A stretch of 64,000 nt of DNA from Shinisaurus crocodilurus (GCA_021292165.1 CM037876.1:317282776-317346775), one strand, 5' to 3'. Counted from the stretch's first letter, positions 1 through 11,008 are shown. Program-made: numbers and translations. Notes: generated by a model from the letters alone, not told the origin.

Positions 1-1480
1 AGGCTAGATCTCAGCTCCAGGCCATGACGAGGTTCCTGGCGCCTGCCCCAGAGAGGCTCTGACAATGCTGCAAGCCATGGGCCAAAACACTCTCACCCCA
101 TTACATGTCACAAGACATAATGCCTGCTCTCTTTGCTGCTTTCCCTTGTGTTAGGCCTAGAGCTAAGTGGAAAAACAGATTTCACCTAACGTAAAGAGAA
201 ATGTGGGATTCCTCTTGAGGCAAACAACAACAACGCTGGAACTCTTAGCACTGGAGCTAGAATTTCAAGGGAAGCAAAAATAATTTCAGCAATAGTGACA
301 TTTCTCCACGGGGTGGGCGTACGATCACTCACACCTCCCTGGTTATGCTGTGTTTCGTTTATGACGAGAGTTTCATCCATCCTTCCACCAAGCTTTTACC
401 CTCCAGATGTGTTCTATTGGCGATGCTGGCTATGAATGTTGGGAGTTGTGTTCTTCTGGAGGGCGCCAACTTGGGGAAGGATGGATGAATCCAACATATG
501 AACAAAAGTAACCCCCACCCTGCTTTCCAGGGAAAGAGCAAAAGAGCAATTACGTCAGGACCACCCGTCGCTCCGAAGCCACGTGGCCTGGTGACACAAA
601 GGCAGGAGCGGGCAAAGGCCGGGACACGTCGGAAAGGAGCGGCAGAGACGCTCGCGGAATGTGCCAGAATGGTAATGATGAGCACGGCACGCGCTCCCTT
701 TCCAGGTCAGAGGAAGCATGTCAAAGGCTTATTAATACTGATATTTACCCAGGGCTTTTCCTCATCACTGCTTCACGCAAACAGATTCTGATTTACTTGT
801 GTGTGTTTTGTAAAGCCTCAGAAGCTGTTTGTGCCGCCCAGAATGCGAGGCGATGGCCCGCCCGAGGATTGCCATCGCAGATGCGGCAAAACTCTGCCGC
901 TCTTGTGATACCCAGCGACGGTAGTTCAAGGAGGGGCGTGCTGCCTCTCCCGCGCCCTCTCACTCCTTTTTTTAATTATAAAAAAGTGAACTGCTTCCCA
1001 GCCAGCCGCCCCTCGCAGCCATCTGCTGGAGCGCTTCATTTCTCAAAGCAAATAGCTTATATTACCAACATGCACAAAAGGGGGTTTATTTGAAGCAATT
1101 AAATAACAACCAAAAAATTATACAGCTGTGGGCTTCGAAATATGTTTAATTAAATGACTTTCCCCCCCCCTCTGTAAATGGAAAATCTGGCTGGAATGAT
1201 ACAGGAATAAGCTAGTCTTGCAGTCAGCTCGGAAAAGTTTGCAGGCCTTCCAGGGTCTTCTTTTCCTCCCGATTCTTCTTCTAAAGCTGTCTCTGTTATA
1301 CAGCATTTATTTAGTGCCAGCTAGAAATGCACCAGGCACTATATGCAGTGCAGAACTGGTGCGAGGCTTAGGGTATGCATTAGATTAACAATGCAAGAAT
1401 GAAAGGATATGACGGGATTGGCACATGAATAACCAGGATGCTGTGGGATGGGGGACACATCACCGAACAAAAGGGATGGG
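1..1480. other. No gene recognised; single-copy-looking sequence
   Basis: No open frame here resembles a known protein and no repeat family seen elsewhere in the window was noticed. Stretches such as 1020-1140 (AT-rich with aattaaataa) could be conserved non-coding DNA, but only a multi-species alignment would tell. Confidence 0.4.
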
Positions 1481-1484
1481 AAAT

Positions 1485-1860
1485 TGGGTTTCAGTGAATT
1501 TTTGACCAGAATGTATCCACTTTGCACCTCCCAGACCCGAATGCAATCTGCGGTCCAAAGTCCATACATTTCCAAGCTTGTGATGCACACAATGACAAAA
1601 ATGCTTTCAAAAAATCCATACATTTGAAAAATGTGCAGAAACAAGCTGAAGTCAATGGCAGAAAAAGGCATATGTTTTTTTTTAAAAAAATGCACAATTT
1701 ATGTGTGCATTTGGGAAAATGCACTTGAAAATATGTACACTTTTTTGCGATGGTAGGAACCAAAGCTTGCGTTCCAGTATGGATATGAATCAGAACAAGC
1801 TTCGAGGTGGAAAACGGAGAACCTCGGCTTTTGCCGATTCTCACATCTCTAGCTGAACAA
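1485..1860. repeat. Diverged dispersed repeat with 'atatgtacac' and 'atgcac' blocks
   Basis: Shares short blocks (aaatgcaca, atatgtacac followed by tttttgc) and overall composition with 43880-44290. Class unknown; boundaries approximate. Confidence 0.35.
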
Positions 1861-2377
1861 GGGGAGTGCAAGCAAGGTGAGGCTGGGACTTGGGATCAGG
1901 GAAAGTGTTTATTAGAGTAGTAGATGCGGAAGAGGATTGACTTGGAAGAGGACTTTTCCAGGTATACAGAGCAGCATGGCAGCCTTTAACAGGGTTATGC
2001 CAATTTTTGGAGGATGAGTGTCTGACCCCGGGCCCTTGAACCTTTCAGTGCATAGCAGAGGACTCATCCTCATTCTGGTGAGGATGAGGCTCCAGCTGAT
2101 TCCTCAGGGGAAAGAAGGTCAGTACTTTATTCAGGGCCCTCCTCGCCAAAGTGCACAGTCCTGCCACCATCCTGACTCAAAGGATGAGTCCTCAGCAGAA
2201 CCTCCATCTCCCCACCCACGCAGAAGTCTAAGACAGAAAGATCAGGTGGACTGGACCCTTTAACAGTCCAGTCAGCTCCTTGGAGAGGTGCAGCTAACCA
2301 CACTGCGGGTCTTGTCAACTGGCATAAGGCTTCAGTTGGCTCTACTTCCCTGCTGAGACAACATTCTTCTATAGTTG
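1861..2377. other. No gene or repeat recognised
   Basis: No coding signal or repeat hallmark seen in this stretch. Confidence 0.35.
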
Positions 2378-2385
2378 TCCTAGAA

Positions 2386-3302
2386 CAGTGATGGCGAACC
2401 TTTTTGAGCCCAAGTGCCCAAACTGCAACACAAAACCAACTTATTTATTTCAAAGTGCCAACACTGCAATTAAACCTGAATACCGAGGTTTTAGTTTTAG
2501 AAAAACAACTCATACAGTTGTCCGAACTAATTAGCATATTTTGTCTTTAAAGAAAAACACAATAACAGAGCTTTCAATGATAAAAACAGTTTTTTGTTGA
2601 AAAAAACATCAACTCAAAAAATTATTATAGTACTACATTGTACACATAGCCTGAAGGGAATTTATACAAACTTTTTAAATAATTAGGCACATGTATTTTT
2701 GGATAAGGGATTCTTAACTTGTAATATGATTATATGCCAGACTGAAATTGTATGGGGCAAGCTTTACCCCGGGTCCTTTCCCTGCTTCTACAGGTGTCGG
2801 ATTAGTAAAAGTAAAAGTCAACCTGTACTAGGATGAGCAAGATAAACAGGAAAACTAAACGTGCTTAACACATTTTAAACACTTGATGTCTTGGACTGCA
2901 AACACTGCATTAGGTAAAAGTTTGTATTGGGCATGCTTTTGCACAATTAATGTGATTTTTGCTATTGCATGCATGCTGATAATTTGTCAAACCTTGGCTC
3001 ATACTCGGTTAGTTTGAGAGCAACACATGCAGCACTCAGGTCAACTGTTAGCGCTTTACATCCAAGCCATGCTCTATGCATCATTCTTCAAAATCTTTTA
3101 AATGTGATAACAATGTAGAAAAGAATTCTGTAACAGGAATTCTAGAATAAAATCATTCTGTTCCACACTGTGAGAAAGAACAAAATCATTGGTGTTTTGC
3201 AGAAGGGGACAGTCTTTTCGCGATCTGGTAACCGCTCAAGTGCCCACAGAGAGGTCCCTGCGTGCCAGCTGTGGCACCCGTGCCATAGGTTCGCCATCAC
3301 TG
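2386..3302. mobile_element. Non-autonomous hAT DNA transposon, copy 1 (917 bp)
   Basis: Begins CAGTGATGGCGAACC and ends GGTTCGCCATCACTG (terminal inverted repeats) and is flanked by an exact 8-bp duplication TCCTAGAA (2378-2385 and 3303-3310), the signature of hAT elements. No transposase frame is visible, so it depends on a partner in trans. A nearly full-length second copy in opposite orientation lies at 17767-18687. Confidence 0.92.
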
Positions 3303-3555
3303 TCCTAGAAGGAGAGAGCTTCAGCCAGTAGAGCTCACTTGGAGCTATCCAAGTTCCTGTTTTCATCTGCCCTTTCCCATAAGGACTTCTACCTTCACTT
3401 TGCCTGCCACGACTTGACTTGGCCTACCTACCTTGACTGGACTTTACCTGCCTTGGCCTGACTCCATCAGATGCTACTGGCTTCCCCTACAAGACTTAAG
3501 GAACCACAGAATGAGACAACAGGTCTGTCAATTCAAATAGCTGCTCTAGTTAAAT
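3303..3555. other. Spacer between two hAT elements
   Basis: No gene or repeat recognised apart from the flanking target duplications. Confidence 0.4.
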
Positions 3556-3903
3556 CAGTGCTTCTCAAATAGTGGGGCGGGCCCTCCAGGGGGGGCGCGA
3601 GGCTCCGTAAAGGGGGGCTCGTTTGACCTCAGTTAAAAGTTTTTTTTTAATATTGTGTTCCTTTAAATCCTGTGCTCCTTTAAATCTTTTCTGCTACAGT
3701 TAATAAAGCTATTCTTTGTTGTAAATTGATCCACATTTCTTTCTTTTTTTATTCTCTTATACGTTAATAAGGATACAGTGTTATGCAGAGGTGTACTTAT
3801 AACAATTTTATAGACAAATGATACTATTTACAGTCGCGCGGGGGGCGCAAAATGTTTTCTTCTTCCTAGGGGGGGCATGACAGAAAATAATTGAGAAGCA
3901 CTG
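3556..3903. mobile_element. Non-autonomous hAT transposon (348 bp)
   Basis: Begins CAGTGCTTCTCAA and ends TTGAGAAGCACTG, with an exact 8-bp duplication AGTTAAAT at 3548-3555 and 3904-3911. G-rich ends (gggggg runs) and an AT-rich middle; no coding capacity. Confidence 0.92.
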
Positions 3904-3911
3904 AGTTAAAT

Positions 3912-4691
3912 GGAGCCTCCTTTTGCCGAAGGAGTCATCATCATCAACACCTCTGAGTTCCAGATGCTGGGTATCAACCAGGGCTTCCCTAAACTCCTTG
4001 ACACCAGCAAAGGCAAGGCCATTCTCTGGACACTCAAGGACCCAATCCCTGACATGGAAAGAACTTGGAGTATCCACACCAGATCATGGGGTACTGGGAG
4101 GTTATTATGGGATAAGGCAGGGCAAGGCTCTTGGGGCTTAAATGTGTGCTGGTTTCGAGGGAAACTCTGTTCCCCTAAACAAAACATGAGTTGATGCACC
4201 AATATGAGATTCACTTACGCTTTGTAAGTTGACAGTCCTCATTCCTTTTGAAATATCCCCTCGGCAACTGCACCAAATTTAACTGACAAAGCCAGCACCA
4301 GCCAAACGGATGTATTTTGTCCCTCAAAAAATGGCGTGAAAACAAATCGCTGAAGTACAACCGTGTCAGCAGGGAAGGGGGTGGATTACAGGTTCCCAGT
4401 GATACCTTTCACAATGACTCTCTAATGCAGCATGCAACGTTGTTGTTGTTTTTTCCTCAGGCCGTGCGCTGAATTCCATTTAGCAGCAAGGGAAGCGTTA
4501 AATCTGTAATTTCACAGGGAAGGCCTTGATCATATCCAAATATTGTGTTTGAACAGGGCTTCTAAATTGCGCTCTGGAGCTGCTACATTTGTTCAGCAAA
4601 GGTCACTCCGCGCCAGGGACATCTCATTTCACCAGATTTAACAAAGGCAGAAATTAATCTGTCATTGAGTTTGAATGGGATAGGGATGGAG

Positions 4692-4727
<36 letters not shown>

Positions 4728-5747
4728 GGGGCCAGGAATAATGGGCAATTGTGCAAGCTTTACATCTCACGGTGAGTCCAGCTTATGCAGAATTTCCTCT
4801 TGGGATGCTGAAACAGGCTTGTACCTCCTGGGCTTAATGGGGGGGGGGGGCGTTTTTGCTTACCAGGGTTGAGCATGGCACACCCAGACATGATGTTTTT
4901 GCTCCTAAGTCTGAGCCGTTGGAATGGGATGCCAATGGGATAAAGGGTACCTCTGACTATATGCAGAGTGCATTTTCTTCTCCATTGACTAGCTGGGGTT
5001 TCCTTGCCAATGTGCCTGTTGTTCCCCCACTCTCTCTCTCTCTCTCTGCAGACACCTTTTGCTTTCAGGATCAGGGACTCTCGGACTCAATTGGGAGGGC
5101 AGCGATGTCCTTCCTGAAAAAGCAGCTTTTACATCAAGCCTTTGGCATAACCCCTTACCTCCCCCCCCCCAACACACACTGCATTTTTTGTTGTTTTTTG
5201 TGCTGGTGGTGGTGGTGGTATTACTTGCCAAGAGTGGCGGCACCTCAAGAGGCAAGCCAGAAGAACCCCTGGGAGGAGGAGGTGCCCATTTACAAAGGAG
5301 GACTCCTCATGAGTAAAGGGCTCCTCGTGAATATGGCCCTCCTCACAAGGAGGGCTTCTTCCAGAAGCTTCCGATGTGATGCAGCTGAGGCCTGGGTGAG
5401 GCTCTGGAAACTCCAGTTTAGAGGCCCTGAGTTGGGGCCTCTACTAACGGCTGAAACAACATCTTGCCTTCAGCTCCTAGTAGCGTGAAATGTTGCTATT
5501 CCTCAAATTGCCCTCTTGTGCTGCCGACTCTTGGACTCCTATAAGTAACCTTGGGCTGCCCTTGGCCACGCCTCCTGCCAAATCCTTGTCTGTCACTGGG
5601 CTTGGGAGAACTTGCTGGGCTTTGACTTTGGACTCACTTGACTTTGATCCTTGCCTGAACTGGGTTTTGTGGACTTTGGGTGTTTCCAACTTTGGACCCT
5701 TATTCCCTGCCCAAGCCCCTGTGAACAGGACAGGCTATATTCTAGTG
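3912..5747. other. No gene recognised; microsatellites and possible conserved non-coding DNA
   Basis: Holds a CA run, a C run (5160-5171) and a GGT run (5206-5219). About 4440-4670 is unique, non-repetitive and of even composition, which would suit a conserved non-coding element. The long frame over 4856-5488 crosses the low-complexity runs and resembles nothing known. Confidence 0.4.
4694..4726. repeat. (AC)n microsatellite
   Basis: About 16 uninterrupted AC units. Confidence 0.95.
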
Positions 5748-5832
5748 CAGTGTTCTCCAACCTTGGGCCCCCAGATGTTTTTGGCCTACAACTCCCAGCA
5801 TGCCCCAGCCAGCTATGCTGGAGGGCGGCTGG
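5748..5832. mobile_element. Half of a fold-back MITE (left arm)
   Basis: Starts CAGTGTTCTCCAACC and carries the shared core 'cctacaactcccagcatgcc', then diverges at the point where full copies (30704-30838, 34901-35035) turn into the second arm. Confidence 0.8.
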
Positions 5833-6110
5833 CTGAAATCAGGAACCGACGTTACTCACCTTCACCCACTGCCAGCCACTCCAGCCGGCAAAACAAAAGA
5901 CACACAGCTAGGTGTGAAGGCTTCAAAATTAGGTCACTTTTTAATGTCCAACATGTACAGAGTAACACAAAGCCAGCACACATGCAGTTTGGAAACGAAT
6001 ACCGGGAGAAGTGGCGGTGAATGCCTGGTACGCTTGCACACATGGAGGGGAAGTGTAATGTTTTGATCCATCACGGATACTTCTCTCTGTCCCGCCCCTC
6101 TCCGCAAAGC

Positions 6111-6235
6111 AGGGGTGGGCAACTTGTGCCCCTCCCGAGGTTTTGGCCTCCAACTCCCAGCCATGCCTCACCATTGGCTCTGCGGACTGGGGCTGATGGG
6201 AGTTGTAGGCTAAAAAATTGGGCGTGCTGCAAGGT
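6111..6235. mobile_element. hAT-like 5' end with fold-back core, degraded
   Basis: Begins CAGGGGTGGGCAACTT, as does 31321-31910, and contains 'ccaactcccagcc' facing 'gatgggagttgtagg'. No second end or duplication identified. Confidence 0.5.
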
Positions 6236-7654
6236 GCCTACCGCCGCTGGGGAGGAACATTTAGGACCCTCCCCTTTGGGCACCTCTGCTACGAGGCTGA
6301 GCTGGCATGAAATGCATTCACTGCCATCACTTCCCCATCCCAAGAAAGCCTGGGAACTGGAGCTTAGTCTGTGAGCCGACTAAGGATTCTCAGTCAGGGA
6401 GCCAGAGCCTTCTCGCAGAACTACGGTTCCCAGAGTTCACTGGGGGCAAAGGAAGCCAACAGCTAAACTGGTTTCAGTTTATAGTGTGCGTGGCTTTTTA
6501 AAAACAACCACCACCACCAAACCATAACCTGCCTGACATTTTATGGGTTGGTAAGTCTCTCCATGTCATGATCCACCCACACACACATTCCTCCCACCTT
6601 GATCCTTCAGTGGTGCTACAGGAGCAAGGCAGGGCTTGAGGGTTACTACAGCTTTAAGCTAGAGCAGCCCTCTTCCAAACACCACCCAGCCATTAGCAAG
6701 CCTGTTGGGCCAGGGACGGTGGATCTACTCTGCTATTGTGACCTTCTGCCAATTTAGCAAGAAAACAAGGCCAGCCATTTCAGTGGCACTCAATTTCTGA
6801 GCCCTAACAAATTATTTGCCAGTACAGTTCAGTGGTTAAATTCACAATCTCTATGGAAAAGAATGGCTACTAAACAATACAACTACTAAACATCTTCACC
6901 TTTTAATATATTAAGTATTTAACTTTTTATTTACATTCCTGAATCATTTTCCAAGTCACCAATACAATCCTGTTAGGTTTTTATCCGGTTAGGTTTGTAG
7001 ATAATCGCAGATTATCTACACCATGCTGGAGTGAGCTCACTGACTTCAGTAAGATTGCTCTAGAGTAAACGGGCTACAGATTCAGAAGGAGGTCTACCAG
7101 GTAAACCACATTGAAATGAATGGGATTTGTGCAGTAGAACTTCCTGTTGGATTGAGGCCACAAATTGAAAGCCTCAAGCCTCTTTCTCAGGGGTGTTCCA
7201 AGGAAAGTCCTACATAAGCAGGAGACAAATGATATTTTTTTTCCAGAAAACTGAAGGTGTAGTTTGAAAGGGGGGGACCAATGCTCATGCTCCCTACACC
7301 CCCCCCCACACACACTTTTGCCTCTGGTTAAACAGGTTGCACAGGGTTTTGTGGCGTTGCAAAAACCTCCACAGCCTGCTTGATCAGAGGCAACAGAGAG
7401 ACTACCACTTTGCAATGGTAACTTTGTTTGATAAGGGGGGGGGGAGACCATCAGGAAAGGCTGATGGGGAGATTCCCCAGGTGCACCTGCAGTCAAAGCT
7501 TTCTTGGAAAACTCTCAGTAAAATAAATTTCCAAGCAAGCTTGGAAGAAATGAGGCTAATTTTGAGGAGAGCTCATCCGTCAGTCCTTTAAAAGCACTCA
7601 TGCCTTTCTGAGAAACCAGCCACACTTCCGATCTCTTCGACTCGCAGCACCTAA
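6236..7654. other. Region 3' of HJV; likely includes its 3' UTR
   Basis: Immediately downstream of the HJV stop on the minus strand. A minus-strand AATAAA (6926-6931) is the only clear candidate polyadenylation signal. At 6418-6440 there is an isolated 'aactacggttcccagag' block similar to the core of the fold-back elements. No other gene seen. Confidence 0.4.
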
Positions 7655-8299
7655 CTAGTTACCAGTTAAGAGAGACTCTTCAAAGTGCAGCTGAAGTACA
7701 AAAATGACTAACACAAAGAGGAGGAGAAGTGAGCCGCAGGGGCGCGAGGCTCTATCGGTCTGGAAAATGTGAAGCCGCTCGGCGTCCGGGTGGAGCGCTC
7801 TGGCATCTTCCAGCGCACTGTGTGCCGCCTGAGTAAAGTTGGCATCACCCGAAGTCAGCACGTCAAACACGCAGGCCTGGAAGTAGACATCCTCTACCGG
7901 CAGTTTCTCCTTGCACAGCAGGCGGGCCCTCTCTGTGGTGATGTTGCCACGGCTGGGGTTGGATCTGCTTCGAGAGAGGCGCCGACCGAGCGGGCAACCC
8001 CACACGCACAGCTGCAAGTCCTGCTCGTCCATGAAGGAGAGGGCCACCTCCTCGGCTGCCCGGATGGAGAAGGACAGGTGCTGGCCAACTTGGCGCACGG
8101 CAATGGTGGTGCCAATGTACGCCGCTCGGATCTCCACGTGTCGCTGGGCTCTGTGTTCGTGGATGGTCAAGCTACTCCCTCCGGGCCTCTCGCCACCCGT
8201 CACGGACCCGTCGACAAAAGCGGCCGGCAGGTTGTCCGTTTCAGCCTGGTAGACCTTCTCGTCGATGCACTCTTGCATGTTCTTGAATATGATGGTGAG
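7655..8299 (-). CDS. HJV: HJV last coding exon: vWD-like C-terminal half and GPI signal
   Basis: 645 nt, acceptor cctttcag|CTC; residues 200-413 and stop TAG. Contains [11 protein letters not shown], the PAAFVDGS and GGSSLTI blocks, YIGTT, the cysteine module CVWGCP (297-302; the second glycine, position of human G320, is kept), [12 protein letters not shown] where human has the furin site RNRR, and the [20 protein letters not shown] block. The GPI-type hydrophobic stretch [16 protein letters not shown] is followed by eight polar residues, a longer tail than in human HJV. A polyadenylation signal (AATAAA on the minus strand, 6926-6931) lies about 0.72 kb downstream; whether it is used cannot be told. 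Confidence 0.95.
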   Translation of the reverse strand, partial: LTIIFKNMQECIDEKVYQAETDNLPAAFVDGSVTGGERPGGSSLTIHEHRAQRHVEIRAAYIGTTIAVRQVGQHLSFSIRAAEEVALSFMDEQDLQLCVWGCPLGRRLSRSRSNPSRGNITTERARLLCKEKLPVEDVYFQACVFDVLTSGDANFTQAAHSALEDARALHPDAERLHIFQTDRASRPCGSLLLLFVLVIFVLQLHFEESLLTGN

Positions 8300-10767
8300 C
8301 TGAAAGGAAACAATGCATCAAAAGTTCAAAGTGTGGCCACGGCAATTCACATCTCCTGGAGACAGGCAGGCATGGGCCGATTTGCACATTCCCTTCCAAA
8401 AAGGAAACGCATCAGTCTGAGCCCCTCTGCACCAGGGGTGCGGAACTTCTTCCAGCCCGAGGACCGAATCCCATTTCAGAGAAACTCTTCGGGCCTGCCT
8501 TCCACTGGTGGGCGGGTCCAAAGGCTAAAGGGGCGGGGCCAAAACACCTCCCAAAAAACCAGCACAGTGTAGCTCGGACCTTTCCTGCCAGCTGCTGAGC
8601 CTTAGGAGAGGCATTTCAACCTTTAGAAGGGGGGTGAACTGCCCAAAACGGTTGGTGGTCAGGTGAATGGGGTGGGGGTGGGGCAGGGAAAGGGGTGTGG
8701 CCTGTTGGGGAACCCCTGGAGGGCCAGATGTGGCCCCTGGGCCTCAGCTTCCCCACCCCTGTTCAGTGATCCTGAAGACGGGAGCAAACCTCCTTCCCCC
8801 AGAGGGGCTCGGAGAGCCACGCAGGGACTGGCTCCTGGGTCTTTTCTCAGGCTCCTGGAGAGGAGGAGGAGGAAGAGGAAGAGCCATGCAACTCACCCCC
8901 TTCTTCTCTTTCAGAGGGGAACGGTCAGGATTATTTGCCTCAAGTGGGCAGGAACGCCAGGTTTTCTGGGAGCTGTTCTTCAGCCTGCCCCCATCTCTCT
9001 CCCCCCCCCCACAAAACCACAGGCCTCCTTGGGGACCATGGTTGCCCAGGACTGGATTCTGTGCCAAGGGATGAGGCAGATGAGAGGAACCCAGAGGCAG
9101 AAGCAACCTCCATCAAACAGAGCCCATCTAAACTATGAGAGACCACCACCACCACCACCACTCAAGGCATGCCCTACGTCTCAGCTGAGCTGGGAAAAGC
9201 AGAAAGCAACTGCCCTGTTCTTGGGGCAGGGGAGGGGGACACACTTCCTGCTCTAACAAGATCCAAGTGTCTCACAGGGACAGCAAGGCAGCACATAAAA
9301 CTGGAAGGAAGCCCCAGTGAAGGTCAGAAGGCCAGCCGGCCGGCCAGCCAAGGAGATTTTCCTGATGGCTTGGCCAAAGGTGGCTCGCAACGTTGACATC
9401 CATGATGTGTTTCCCTTAAATTATATGTTTTCCTCTTGAGCCCCCCCAACGCAAGTCATGGAAAACTTTGCTCAAAGGCTTCGGAAAGGTTTGTTTTTTA
9501 CCTTGCTCACTGCAGTGGCATTCGACCATTTGACGGTGGGATTGCTGGTGGCCTGCACAAACAAGTAGTTGTTGTCCAGGAGTGGCCAGGAGCCCTCCAT
9601 GCAGCAGGTGTAGAATTTGTCTTGAAAAGTCCGCATGTGGGATTCCCCAAAGGTGGCGCAGTGCTGGTACGTGGGAGGCCGGCCATGCTTGCGGGCAAAA
9701 TTCTTCTCGTAGTCACAGATGTCCAGCGATGCCAGCCCCTCTTGGTTGGGCGCCGGCACAGGAGGCCGTGGTGGGGAGGTCGGCCCCACCTTGGAGCAGT
9801 TGTTCTGAATCATGAGGTCTTCGATGCCATAGACGGCAGAGTGGTACGCAAGGTTTCCCCGGCAGGTTCGAGCCGTCCTCCGCGTGCAGCTGGAGTAGGA
9901 GCGCAAGGCGTCGCAGTAGTCCACGTTCTCGTGGGGACCTGGCGAGTTCTCCGTGGCGGACAGAAAGGCAGAGTTGCAGCGCAAAATCTTGCAGTGGGAA
10001 TAAACTGTATACAATGAAAGCAAAACCCAACCCACGCGGGTGCTTGAGAAATGGGAGGTGGCGGGCGGGGAGTGTCACACACTGCCACTTCCTTTGCTCA
10101 ACCTTGGCACAGTCCCCGCCTCAACACAAAATCTGGTCCTGAAGAGGGCGGTGTCAGCTGGATTCCTAATTGCCACCCCGTTAAAAGCCCTAGACAACCT
10201 GAGCCCTGCGGACCTGAAGGAACGCCTCTTCCCAGGAATCCCTTCCTAGCTCCTCGGATCAGAAGGAAGGGCTTTGCTCCATTCGCTCCCTCTCATCGGA
10301 TGCAAGTTTGGTTGGGGCACAGAGCAAGAACATTTCTATGCAGCCCCCACCCCGAAATTTCTCTGCCACGGCACTTCCTTCCTTGCTTGCATGAAGAAAG
10401 CATTCCTACATGCCAACGCTCTTCCATTTTACCAGGGTTGCAGCAGCCAGCCACCTGTTTAAATTGTAATTTTACAGCATTTTTCCTAGCAGATGAGCAG
10501 CACCTCTGGAAATGGCAGCAGGCCCTTGTGAGGTTGGGCAGGAACTTGGCCTGCCGCTCTCTGAAGTGGCCCTCAAAAACCACAACTTGCCAACTAGCGC
10601 CGGGGGACGGGGCTCTTTTCTTCTCACCCACCAAACCATCATTTTTCCTGATGAATGTTGTCGAGACTCTTACCGTGTCTACAGAACAGGAGAAGGGTGA
10701 GCATTTTAATGAAGAGCCTGGGATTTGTTGGGTCTGGCGGCCTCACGCGGCACGTTGGTTCTCCCAT
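7655..10767 (-). CDS. HJV: Hemojuvelin (RGMC), GPI-anchored BMP co-receptor; three coding exons
   Basis: Join of complement 10674-10767, 9502-10004 and 7655-8299, giving 1,242 nt and 413 residues; both introns are GT-AG and the frame stays open. The family binds BMP2/4/6 and neogenin at the surface of hepatocytes and muscle and drives SMAD signalling to hepcidin. Seen here: start MGEP and a short hydrophobic signal (about 18-29); RGM N-terminal cysteine domain from HCKILRCN (35-42) through CTRRTARTC (71-79); vWD-like domain with FGESH (150-154), WPLLDNNYL and the YIGTT block; the cysteine module [26 protein letters not shown]; and a hydrophobic C-terminus (390-405) as GPI signal. N-glycosylation sequons lie at N100, N193, N318 and N353. 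HJV is preferred over RGMA/RGMB because of MGEP, the HGRPP segment, RRLSRS and VEDxYFxxCVFDVL. It is slightly shorter than human HJV (426) because the glycine-rich insert is missing. Oddities are the FGDPH-to-FGESH change, loss of RNRR and RGD, and an extra cysteine at 166. Confidence 0.95.
8300..9501 (-). other. HJV: HJV intron 2
   Basis: Donor gtaaaa and acceptor tttcctttcag on the minus strand; 1,202 bp. Its 3' part holds a MITE-like repeat (8433-8761). The remainder is GC-rich with a CCA/TGG run (about 9143-9162) and no recognisable exon. Confidence 0.9.
8433..8761. mobile_element. MITE inside HJV intron 2 (hAT-like ends)
   Basis: Ends CAGGGGTGCGGAACTT and its inverted partner CTTCCCCACCCCTG. 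The interior (taggagaggcatttcaacc, ttggtggtc) matches 58930-59250, so it is dispersed. No 8-bp duplication could be read. Confidence 0.7.
9502..10004 (-). CDS. HJV: HJV second coding exon: RGM N-terminal domain and start of vWD-like domain
   Basis: 503 nt, acceptor tgtatacag|TT and donor AAG|gtaaaa; residues 33-199, sharing codon 32. The N-terminal cysteine-rich part (36-101) is the BMP-binding region in the family. The motif RGD of human HJV reads RGN (80-82). The autoproteolysis motif reads FGESH (150-154) instead of FGDPH. Cys166 follows the conserved Cys165 and is extra relative to human HJV. The exon ends in phase 0 at SK, and the next begins LTIIFKN, as in the family. Confidence 0.95.
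10005..10673 (-). other. HJV: HJV intron 1 (between coding exons)
   Basis: Phase-1 intron, donor gtaagag, acceptor tgctttcattgtatacag; 669 bp. Nothing repetitive recognised in it. Confidence 0.85.
10674..10767 (-). CDS. HJV: HJV first coding exon: start codon and signal peptide
   Basis: Encodes 31 residues plus the first base of codon 32 and ends CACG|gtaagag, a strong donor. It begins MGEP, the same four residues as I recall for human HJV, and ends LTLLLFCRH where human has LTLLLLLCGH; splicing to the next exon gives [12 protein letters not shown]. The upstream ATG at 10765-10767 was chosen because of MGEP. A second in-frame ATG (M22) would give only a ten-residue leader before the junction. 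The hydrophobic core is short and carries a lysine at 21. An AG (…ttacttccag) about 70 nt upstream could be the acceptor of this exon after a non-coding exon 1; that is inference. Confidence 0.85.
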
Positions 10768-10973
10768 TCCAATCTATTCCACGATTATGGAAGTTGGTCA
10801 CCCAAATCTCTCCTTACCCCTTTACCCCTACTGGTTCACTGGAAGTAAACAAAGACAAACAAATCTACAGTGAATAAATCCACAAGACCTCTTGGGTGTG
10901 TCCCATGCACCTGTCTGCATACCACACAACCCAGACTCTGGAACGTAAGTCAAATTCTTACTTTTCTCCCTTT

Positions 10974-11008
<35 letters not shown>

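Noticed and set aside
4856..5488. 210-codon plus-strand frame
   Set aside because: It crosses CT, C and GGT simple repeats and matches no known protein.
7769..8572. 267-codon plus-strand frame over HJV
   Set aside because: It is the antisense shadow of the GC-rich last HJV exon and runs into intron 2; no family similarity.
10005..10035. HJV start at the in-frame ATG inside intron 1
   Set aside because: It would need intron 1 retained, and a proper signal exon with correct phase exists at 10674-10767.
7655..10767. RGMA or RGMB instead of HJV
   Set aside because: MGEP start, HGRPP, RRLSRS and the [14 protein letters not shown] block fit HJV better than either paralogue.
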